From assembly GCA_041495845.1 (NCBI GenBank), contig JBGQDM010000039.1, forward strand, positions 1 to 27,403: a stretch of DNA of 27,403 nucleotides, in the 5' to 3' direction. The position numbers were made by a program, and so were the translations under genes. The first letter of the stretch is position 1. Every line of letters begins with the position of its first letter. The stretch is from JBGQDM01 sp041495845. Lineage in GTDB: Bacteria > Acidobacteriota > Terriglobia > Terriglobales > Acidobacteriaceae. Positions 21,953-27,403 of this stretch are shown piece by piece. The notes below the pieces were generated by a model. That model worked only from the letters and a program-made list of their open reading frames with translations, searched no databases and was not told where the DNA came from.

Positions 21953-22240
21953 ATGGCTGTGGAGACCACATATACGTCGCTGCGCGCGAACCTGGCCGCG
22001 GTCCTGGAGCGAGTGGCTTCCGACCGCGAAGTCGTGATCGTGCGGAGGAAAGGCACAAAGGACGTGGCTCTGGTGCCGGCGCAGGAGTTGTCCAGCCTGA
22101 TGGAGACGGCGCACCTGCTGCGCTCGCCCAAAAATGCGCAGCGGCTCCTCACCGCGTTGCGCCGCGCCGTGGGCAAGAAGGGCAGACCCACGACGGTGGC
22201 CAAACTGCGCCGCGAGATTGGTCTTGGGCCCGAGGGCTGA
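21953..22240 (+). CDS. yefM: YefM/Phd-family antitoxin
   Basis: 95-aa antitoxin with the Phd/YefM N-terminal DNA-binding fold: SLRANLAAVLERVASDREVVIVRRKG (9-34, the usual xLR..L..vL..V....e.viIt.rkg pattern), DVALVPAQELSSLMETAHLL (37-56) and a basic, flexible C-terminal tail that would wrap the toxin. It binds the TGTACA operator just upstream and neutralises YoeB. The ATG at 21953 lacks a Shine-Dalgarno site and would be almost leaderless from the promoter described. Its 3' end overlaps the toxin frame. Confidence 0.9.
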   Translation: MAVETTYTSLRANLAAVLERVASDREVVIVRRKGTKDVALVPAQELSSLMETAHLLRSPKNAQRLLTALRRAVGKKGRPTTVAKLRREIGLGPEG

Positions 22241-22496
22241 GCGCGAGGCTGTCTTTCACCCGGAATTCCGCCAGGACCTGGCCTACTGGATACAGACTGA
22301 CCGCAAGGCTGCCCTCCGTATTCTCGACTTGGTAGAGGCGGCGATGCGCGACCCATTCACCGGCATCGGCAAGCCAGAGCCATTACGGCACGTCCTGGCG
22401 GGATGCTGGTCGCGGCGTATCACCCAGGAGCATCGCCTAGTGTACCGCGTCACTGCGAGCCGGGTGGACTTCCTCCAAGCGCGGTACCACTACTAG
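22224..22496 (+). CDS. yoeB: YoeB-family mRNA interferase toxin
   Basis: About 90 aa; ribosome-dependent endoribonuclease of the RelE superfamily. The match is strong throughout: DLAYWIQTDRKAALRI, RDPFTGIGKPEPLRHVL, CWSRRITQEHRLVYRV and the terminal QARYHY. The catalytic residues correspond: Glu52 (E. coli Glu46), Arg71 (Arg65), His89 (His83) and Tyr90. The start is unusual: the frame has no ATG or GTG near the family's N-terminus, only TTG at 22224 and 22218, so it overlaps the antitoxin by 17 bases. Weak initiation coupled to yefM translation would keep toxin below antitoxin. The toxin looks intact. Confidence 0.9.
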   Translation: MGPRAEREAVFHPEFRQDLAYWIQTDRKAALRILDLVEAAMRDPFTGIGKPEPLRHVLAGCWSRRITQEHRLVYRVTASRVDFLQARYHY

Positions 22497-22768
22497 GGTG
22501 ACTCTGATTGAGTCTAGGTTCGCAAGATATAGAGACCAAGAAGAGATTCCCTCAGTGGCTGAAACCCTTGATCTAATGCCGCTCTCGCGACTCGGCTGAA
22601 GCCGAGCCCTTTCAAAGCTTGACGGAAAACCAACTTGATCGGAGTTGCCCTAGAGCCCGCGTCCACCCCAGACCGCCTGCTTGCCGGGAAAGACAATTTC
22701 CCACTTGCCAGAAGATGCTGCTCTGATTACCATGCACCGTGCTCTCTAGCCACAATCCGGGCGCCTCT
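22497..22768. other. gene-poor gap with a palindromic hairpin
   Basis: No convincing gene. A 60-aa open frame on the minus strand (22514-22696) has no start signal or domain-like pattern. The main structure is CTCGGC (22591-22596), TGAA, GCCGAG (22601-22606), a perfect 6-bp stem, in a context (GGCTTCAGCC on the minus strand) that resembles dispersed acidobacterial palindromes. I cannot count copies elsewhere. Confidence 0.4.
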
Positions 22769-23116
22769 ATGAACATCGGCGGGACCATCCGAAGCTACCG
22801 GCTGCAGAAGGGGATGTCGCAAGGGGACATCGAGAAGCGTACGGGGCTGCTGCGCTGCTATCTGTCGCGCGTGGAGAACGGGCACACGGTGCCATCGTTG
22901 GACACGCTGGCCAAAATTGCCGGCGCCATGGAACTGCCCCTCTCGCAGTTCTTCTCCGAGAACGGACGCGACAACGGGGGTAAGCACCTGCCCCAACTCA
23001 GCGAAGATGAAGTGCGGTTTCTGACCCAGATCCGGCGCTACGCGGCCCAGCTCAACGACAGCGACCGCAAGCTGGTGCTGGCCATGGTCAAGAAGATGGC
23101 CGGCACCGGCAAATAG
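22769..23116 (+). CDS. XRE-family transcriptional regulator
   Basis: 115-aa protein with a classic Cro/C1 HTH in the first 60 residues: IRSYRLQKGMSQGDIEKRTG (8-27), then YLSRVENGHTVPSLDTLAKIAGAMELPLSQFF. The remainder is a helical tail (LSEDEVRFLTQIRRYAAQLNDSDRKLVLAMVKKM) likely used for dimerisation. There is no toxin partner next to it, so it is probably a free-standing regulator; the target is unknown. The ATG at 22769 opens the domain; an upstream in-frame start at 22739 adds ten unlikely residues. There is no Shine-Dalgarno. Confidence 0.88.
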   Translation: MNIGGTIRSYRLQKGMSQGDIEKRTGLLRCYLSRVENGHTVPSLDTLAKIAGAMELPLSQFFSENGRDNGGKHLPQLSEDEVRFLTQIRRYAAQLNDSDRKLVLAMVKKMAGTGK

Positions 23117-23213
23117 CCGAGTAAACCGCGTCCCGCTCCCAAAGGTGAATGCCCATCCGTACCCGCATGACCTACCCTATTCCCGTGGTATCTTTTGATT
23201 TCCCAGGGACTTA

Positions 23214-23230
23214 GGGGCGATCTGCGCCCC
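23214..23230 (+). promoter_or_regulatory. leader hairpin before the MXAN_5187-like gene
   Basis: GGGGCG (23214-23219), ATCTG, CGCCCC (23225-23230): a perfect 6-bp GC stem 23 bases before the GTG start. It has no T-run, so it is more likely a leader element or part of a terminator for the XRE gene than an efficient terminator. Confidence 0.35.
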
Positions 23231-23253
23231 GCGGTAGCAGAAAGCGGGTTGCG

Positions 23254-23946
23254 GTGACCGTTGATGAAGAACTAGGCGTACTCGATCACCAACTGCGCCG
23301 GCTGAAGATCGAGTACGAAATATACTTCAACAATCCCACCAAGAAACCGCCCACCGACATCGAGTGGAAGGTGCTCTCCCTGCTGCGCAAGTTTGCCGAC
23401 AGCTCGCGGCTGAGCTTCAGCCAGCGCTTCCGGTACAACGAATTGGCCCAGCGTTATGCCATCTTCAGTGACCTGTGGCGCAAGAAGCGCCGCATCCGCG
23501 AAGAGGGCTACCGGCGGCCGCAAGACGCGCTGCTCTCGGTCCAGGGCGTGCGCTTGTTCGCCGAAGGGGAGGAAGAAGAACGGGTCGGAGAATACGAGAT
23601 CAATGAGACCGAGGATGAGCCGCAAGAGGCCATTGCTGCGGCCGCCGCAGCGGTTGCCGCTCCCACCCCGGCGCCTGCACCCGCGCTCCCCAGCCAGCCG
23701 TATACCGCCCAGTTTGCGGATGCCGACCGTCAACGCCCCCAAGTCGAGTCTCTCTACCAGGCACTGGTGCAGGCAAAGAAGAATGCGGGCGAGTCCCTCT
23801 CCGGAACCGCCAGTCTGGAATCCTTCAACTCGTTCGTCAAAAACAAGACCGCCCAACTGCGCAAGCAGTACCACTGCGACGAAGTGGAATACTCCGTGGA
23901 AGTGGAAGCCGGCAAGGTCAAGCTGAAGGCCAAAGCGAAGACGTAG
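23254..23946 (+). CDS. MXAN_5187 C-terminal-type protein
   Basis: 230 aa, soluble. The N-terminal part (1-95) is helical and reads like the MXAN_5187 C-terminal family: LRRLKIEYEIYFNNPTKKPP, RFRYNELAQRYAIFSDLWRKKRRIREEG. An acidic stretch (105-123) and an Ala/Pro-rich linker (127-148) separate it from a C-terminal domain (165-228) with YQALVQAKKNAGE, ESFNSFVKNKTAQLRKQYHC and a strand-rich end. The family is named from Myxococcus, and no biochemical role is known to me. The start is a GTG with only a weak ribosome site; no alternative is obvious. The XRE regulator upstream on the same strand may be linked, as the gap is only 137 bp. Confidence 0.75.
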   Translation: MTVDEELGVLDHQLRRLKIEYEIYFNNPTKKPPTDIEWKVLSLLRKFADSSRLSFSQRFRYNELAQRYAIFSDLWRKKRRIREEGYRRPQDALLSVQGVRLFAEGEEEERVGEYEINETEDEPQEAIAAAAAAVAAPTPAPAPALPSQPYTAQFADADRQRPQVESLYQALVQAKKNAGESLSGTASLESFNSFVKNKTAQLRKQYHCDEVEYSVEVEAGKVKLKAKAKT

Positions 23947-24073
23947 CCACGGATTTGCACGGATTCCACGGATCAACTGCAAAGCAATTGATTCAATTCA
24001 CGCAGATCTCCAGGAATCGATCCCGAACCAACGGTTCCCGCAAAAAATCAGCGCTAATCCGTGCGAGCCGTGG
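23947..24073 (+). repeat. 127-bp intergenic element with imperfect terminal inverted repeats (family A)
   Basis: The left end is CCACGGATTTGCACGGATT (23947-23965). The right end, reverse-complemented, is CCACGGCTCGCACGGATT (24073-24056): near-perfect 18-19-bp inverted termini. Inside are more CACGGAT motifs and an A-rich stretch, but no open frame. It starts one base after the stop of the MXAN_5187-like gene and ends before purH. Shorter relatives lie at 7184-7200 and 20548-20579. It resembles a MITE or REP-type element. Confidence 0.6.
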
Positions 24074-24141
24074 CCAGAGGCCCCCGCCTGATAAAATCTT
24101 CGGCTGCTCTTCTTTCCAATTTCTTCTGCTGCGAGGCCTGC

Positions 24142-25698
24142 ATGTCGCGGATTCAGCGTGCGCTATTGTCCGTCACCGACAAGACCGGATTGGTTGAGTT
24201 TGCGCGCCAGCTGGCGGGCATGCAGGTGGAACTGGTCTCCACCGGCGGCACCGCCAAGCTGCTGCGCGATTCGGGGATTGCGGTGCGCGACATTTCTGAC
24301 TTGACCGGCTTTCCGGAAATGCTGGACGGCCGGGTAAAGACGCTGCATCCCAAGGTGCACGGCGGCATCCTGCACCGCCGCGACAACGCCGCTCACCGCG
24401 CCGCGGTCGCCGAGCATGGCATCCAGCCCATTGACATGGTGGTCGTCAATCTCTACGCCTTCGAGAAAACAGCGGGCAAAGCCGGTGTCCATTTTGAGGA
24501 GATCATCGAGAACATTGATATTGGCGGGCCGTCCATGGTGCGATCGGCAGCCAAGAATTTCCAGGATGTGGCCATTGTGACCTCGCCGGTGGATTACGAG
24601 GCGCTGGCGCAGGAAATGTCATCCTCGGGCGGATCGCTCTCGCTGGCCACCAAGTGGCGACTGGCGCAGCAAGCTTTCGCGACCACGGCTGCTTACGACT
24701 CTGCCATTGCGTCCACGCTCGAACGCATTCGCGCAGAGGCCGATTTTGCGCTGGCCCCGGCAGCCACGTTTCCAGCGACCATGCGTTTGACTTTCGGCAA
24801 GGTGATGGACCTGCGTTATGGCGAGAACCCGCATCAGCGCGCGGCGATGTACAGCGACGGCACGGGCGCAGGCGTCGCCAACGGTCGCCAGATTCAGGGT
24901 AAGGAGCTTTCCTACAACAACATCGTCGACTTGCAGGCGGCCTGGGACCTGGCCGAGGAATTCGACGAGACGGTCTGCGCCATCATCAAACACACCAATC
25001 CCTGCGGCACCGCCACCGGCGCCACCCTGGCGGAGGCTTTCAAGCGGGCGCTCGAGTGCGATCCGGTCTCGGCCTTCGGCGGAGTCATTGGCGTCAATCG
25101 GGTGGTCGACGCTGCCGCGGCCGAAGAGATGGCCAAGCTATTTGTCGAAGCCATCGCCGCGCCCGGCTTTGCCCCTGCCGCGCTGGAAAAATTTGCCGCC
25201 AAGAAGAACCTGCGCCTGGTTGAAATCAAACATGCTGCGCAGCCCTGGGTGCTGAAGAATGTCTCCGGCGGAATTTTGTTGCAGGATGCCGACCACCGCC
25301 CGCTCACGCCCGCCGACCTGAAGATCGTCACCAAGCGCCAGCCCACCGCCGAAGAGATGCGCGCTCTGCTCTTCGCCTGGAAAGTTTGCAAGCACGTGAA
25401 GTCAAACGCGATTCTTTACTCGCGCGACGGGCAGACGGTGGGCGTGGGCGCCGGGCAGATGAGCCGGGTGGATTCCTGCAAGGTTGGCGCGATGAAAGCG
25501 GTGCTGCCGCTGAAGGGCACGGTAGCCGCTTCCGACGCCTTTTTTCCCTTCCCGGATGGGGTCGAAGAAATTGCCCGGGTAGGCGCAACTGCGGTGATCC
25601 AGCCGGGCGGATCCGTCCGCGATCAGGAAGTCATCGAGGCTGCGGACCGGCTGGGGCTGGTCATGGTCTTTACCGGGGTACGGCATTTCCGGCACTGA
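24142..25698 (+). CDS. purH: bifunctional AICAR transformylase / IMP cyclohydrolase PurH
   Basis: 518-aa cytoplasmic enzyme for the last two steps of purine synthesis: formylation of AICAR with 10-formyl-THF, then ring closure to IMP. The N-terminal MGS-like cyclohydrolase domain (1 to about 195) has VSTGGTAKLL (32-41) and EMLDGRVKTLHPKVHGGIL (59-77). The transformylase domain (about 200-518) has RYGENPHQRAA and IIKHTNPCG, with the catalytic pair Lys283-His284. Length matches the family (about 510-530). ATG 24142 is preferred to an open frame reaching back to 24061 because the domain starts there and GAGG lies six bases upstream. A TAAAAT -10-like box near 24092 is a possible promoter. Confidence 0.97.
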   Translation: MSRIQRALLSVTDKTGLVEFARQLAGMQVELVSTGGTAKLLRDSGIAVRDISDLTGFPEMLDGRVKTLHPKVHGGILHRRDNAAHRAAVAEHGIQPIDMVVVNLYAFEKTAGKAGVHFEEIIENIDIGGPSMVRSAAKNFQDVAIVTSPVDYEALAQEMSSSGGSLSLATKWRLAQQAFATTAAYDSAIASTLERIRAEADFALAPAATFPATMRLTFGKVMDLRYGENPHQRAAMYSDGTGAGVANGRQIQGKELSYNNIVDLQAAWDLAEEFDETVCAIIKHTNPCGTATGATLAEAFKRALECDPVSAFGGVIGVNRVVDAAAAEEMAKLFVEAIAAPGFAPAALEKFAAKKNLRLVEIKHAAQPWVLKNVSGGILLQDADHRPLTPADLKIVTKRQPTAEEMRALLFAWKVCKHVKSNAILYSRDGQTVGVGAGQMSRVDSCKVGAMKAVLPLKGTVAASDAFFPFPDGVEEIARVGATAVIQPGGSVRDQEVIEAADRLGLVMVFTGVRHFRH

Positions 25699-25786
25699 GG
25701 ATGGGGCGACTCAACAGGACAAGACAGTGAGTTGCACCCCTCAAGCCAAGTTCCTACAGTCCCTGTCCCTCCGATTTTGCTTTCGA

Positions 25787-25845
25787 GGTGCCCCAGCGTG
25801 CGTCTTTTTCCCAGCGCCGCGGTGTCAGCGTAAAATAGGGGCACC
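25787..25845 (+). promoter_or_regulatory. inverted repeat around a -10-like box before the TPR gene
   Basis: GGTGCCCC (25787-25794) and GGGGCACC (25838-25845) form a perfect 8-bp inverted repeat. TAAAAT (25831-25836), a good -10, sits just inside the right arm. It could be an operator or a leader structure, but the ATG of the TPR gene is 62 bases further on. Evidence is limited to the symmetry. Confidence 0.35.
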
Positions 25846-25906
25846 CACTCGGAGCGGCCTGGCATCCAAGGATGCTATGGTTCCGGGAACGTGCAGGTAC
25901 CCTCGA

Positions 25907-27403
25907 ATGATGCGAATGTTGCGAGCTTATAGCCTGGTGGCCGTGCTGGCGGCCGCTGCCCTTGCCCAGCAAAAGGCCGCCCCGGCTGAGGCCAAGGCTC
26001 CCGCCTCCAAGGCGCCGGACAAAGCCGCTGCCTACTACCACTACTCCATGGCCCACATTTATGAGGAGTTGGTCACCGTCTACGGGCGCAGCGATCTGTC
26101 CAGCAAAGCCATTGAAGAGTACCGCCTGGCCATCGATAACGACCCCGGCTCGGAATACCTGACCTCGGGGCTGGCCGAACTCTACGCCCGCACCGGACGC
26201 ATTAGCGACGCCGTGCGCGAAGCCCAGGACATCCTGCGGAGAGACCCCTCCAACCTGGACGCCCGCAAGCTCCTGGGACGGATTTACCTGCGTTCCCTCG
26301 GCGACATGCAGTCCGGCTCGCCTTCGCAGAACGTGCTCAAGCTGGCCATCGAGCAGTACGAGCAGATTGTGAAGCTGGAGCCCAACAATCTCGACAACCA
26401 TCTGCTGCTGGGCCGCCTCTACCGGCTGAACAATGATCTGCAGAAGGCGGAAAATGAATTCAAGTCTGCGGTGAAGCTGCAGCCGGATTCCGAAGAGGCC
26501 GTGACGACGCTTGCCTATTTTTACAATGAAGAGGGCGACGTCAAGCGGGCGGTGGAAACACTGAACTCGCTGCCCGACGCGGCCCGTTCCGGGAAGCTTT
26601 ACTCCGCTCTGGGCTACACCTACGAGCAGCAGAAACAGTACAAAGAAGCCGTCAAGGCCTACCGGAAGGCGGTCGAACTGGACCGCGACAATCTGGATGC
26701 GGTGCGCGGCCTGGCGCAGAACCTGCTGAGCGACGGCCAGACCACGGCGGCGCTGGAACAATACAAGATCATCGCGGACGCGAACCCGGAAGACGCGCAA
26801 ACGTATTTGCGCATCGCCGAAATCCATCGCCGCACCGGCAAGTTTGATGACGCGCTCGAAGCGCTGCGCAAGGCCGAAAAGCTGGCCCCGGATTCGGTGG
26901 AAGTTCCCTATAACGTGGCTGCGATTTACCAGGCGCAGGGCCGGTTTGATGAAGCGGCGCAGACCCTGGTGCAACTGCTGCAGAAATCCGAGAAGGCCGA
27001 CGGAAGCTATACTTCCGGCGATCGCAGCAACCGGGCGGTGTTTCTGGAGCGGCTGGGGACGATCTACCGCGACCAGGACAAGTTCGACGATGCCGTGGCT
27101 ACGTTCCGCAAACTGGTGGAACTGGGGCCGGAAGAGAATTCGATTCGCGGCTATCAGCAGATCATTGACAGCTATCGCGAAGCCAAACAGTGGGCGCAGG
27201 CCACCACCATCGCCCGGGAAGCGACGCAGAAAATTCCCAACGACCGCGGCCTGAAGATGGTGTATGCCTCCCAGCTCGCTGACACGGGCGAGCCCGACAA
27301 GGCGCTGCAACAAGTGCGCGCCCTGCTCAAAGGGACCAGCGAGGACCGCGAGGTCTACGTGGCGCTGGCGCAGATGAATAGCCGCCTGAAGCACTGGCCT
27401 GAA
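25907..27403 (+). CDS. secreted tetratricopeptide-repeat protein, 3' end cut by the window
   Basis: 499 codons open to the window edge with no stop. A signal peptide (MMRMLRAYSLVAVLAAAALA, cut before QQ) precedes an Ala/Lys/Pro-rich linker to about residue 38. From about residue 42 at least ten TPR units follow, for example YHYSMAHIYEELVTVYG, LTSGLAELYARTGRISDAV, ARKLLGRIYLRS, LLLGRLYRLNNDLQKAE, YSALGYTYEQQKQYKEAV, YLRIAEIHRRTGKFDDAL and VPYNVAAIYQAQGRFDEAA, many ending in the DP/LEP turn. It is probably an exported scaffold or assembly protein. ATG 25907 (or the next codon, 25910) is the start; AGG lies nine bases upstream. The opposite strand is open for 546 codons over the same region but has low-complexity, His/Val/Gly-rich sequence. 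Confidence 0.9.
   Translation, partial: MMRMLRAYSLVAVLAAAALAQQKAAPAEAKAPASKAPDKAAAYYHYSMAHIYEELVTVYGRSDLSSKAIEEYRLAIDNDPGSEYLTSGLAELYARTGRISDAVREAQDILRRDPSNLDARKLLGRIYLRSLGDMQSGSPSQNVLKLAIEQYEQIVKLEPNNLDNHLLLGRLYRLNNDLQKAENEFKSAVKLQPDSEEAVTTLAYFYNEEGDVKRAVETLNSLPDAARSGKLYSALGYTYEQQKQYKEAVKAYRKAVELDRDNLDAVRGLAQNLLSDGQTTAALEQYKIIADANPEDAQTYLRIAEIHRRTGKFDDALEALRKAEKLAPDSVEVPYNVAAIYQAQGRFDEAAQTLVQLLQKSEKADGSYTSGDRSNRAVFLERLGTIYRDQDKFDDAVATFRKLVELGPEENSIRGYQQIIDSYREAKQWAQATTIAREATQKIPNDRGLKMVYASQLADTGEPDKALQQVRALLKGTSEDREVYVALAQMNSRLKHWPE

Noticed and set aside
22514..22696. 60-codon open frame on the minus strand
   Set aside because: No start signal and a palindromic repeat inside it; more likely repeat sequence than a gene.
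25754..27394. 546-codon open frame on the minus strand
   Set aside because: It lies opposite the clear TPR gene at 25907-27403; its protein is His/Val/Gly/Gln-rich without domains, as expected of the antisense of GC-rich TPR codons.
1..27403. CRISPR array, prophage, insertion sequence, rRNA or tRNA
   Set aside because: No regularly spaced repeats, no transposase, integrase or phage structural proteins, and no cloverleaf-like sequences were seen in the intergenic spaces.

Overview
The window (27,403 bp, GC-rich, densely coded) looks like a chromosomal segment of a soil-type Acidobacteriota, probably of the Terriglobia/Koribacter kind. The evidence is the style of the proteins: a Ser/Thr kinase fused to a TolB-like propeller, secreted TPR proteins, a long tandem ThyX, an MXAN_5187-type protein, and dispersed short palindromic repeats. 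The placement is inferred from family knowledge, not from a marker gene. I see no rRNA, tRNA, CRISPR array, prophage or insertion sequence.

Layout. 1-672 is the C-terminal third of MnmG, cut by the window edge. 733-1413 (-) is an unrecognised protein. 1584-3035 (+) is a secreted TPR protein flanked by two direct copies of a 17-bp repeat. 3110-8311 (-) holds PIN-TRAM (YacL-like), ispD, ispF and a membrane Ser/Thr kinase; the first three keep the order known from Bacillus. 8586-9548 (+) is a quinone-reductase-like MDR protein. 9549-10006 has no convincing protein gene, but carries the most striking non-coding signal: on the minus strand a promoter, a three-way-junction fold with a GNRA loop, and a U-tract. 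It sits back to back with a small secreted protein (10007-10381). A bidirectional terminator (10402-10435) separates that gene from an M1 aminopeptidase (-). Then come selB (+), a small membrane protein (-), a PstS-like small periplasmic protein (+), a higBA toxin-antitoxin pair, thyX (-), a LolA-like secreted protein, a CPA2 antiporter, fabG, a GNAT acetyltransferase, a yefM-yoeB pair, an XRE regulator, an MXAN_5187-like protein, purH and the start of a second secreted TPR protein (25907 to the window edge).

How it works together. Housekeeping genes (MnmG, IspD/IspF, FabG, PurH, ThyX, SelB) are mixed with envelope and secreted proteins, small regulators and two toxin-antitoxin modules. Most genes appear to be single transcription units. 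Many starts have no Shine-Dalgarno sequence but have a -10-like hexamer 6-11 nt upstream with a TTG-type -35 element 16-18 nt further out, suggesting leaderless mRNAs. Other genes (PIN-TRAM, M1 peptidase, fabG, purH, the small secreted protein) have ordinary Shine-Dalgarno sites.

Most interesting points: the candidate minus-strand RNA at 9785-9900 with its mirror-symmetric bidirectional promoter; the recurrent leaderless promoter pattern; a one-base frame break at the N-terminus of HigB; the tandem ThyX with split motifs; the TGTACA operator pair before yefM; a perfect dyad in the -35 region of fabG; and two intergenic repeat families.
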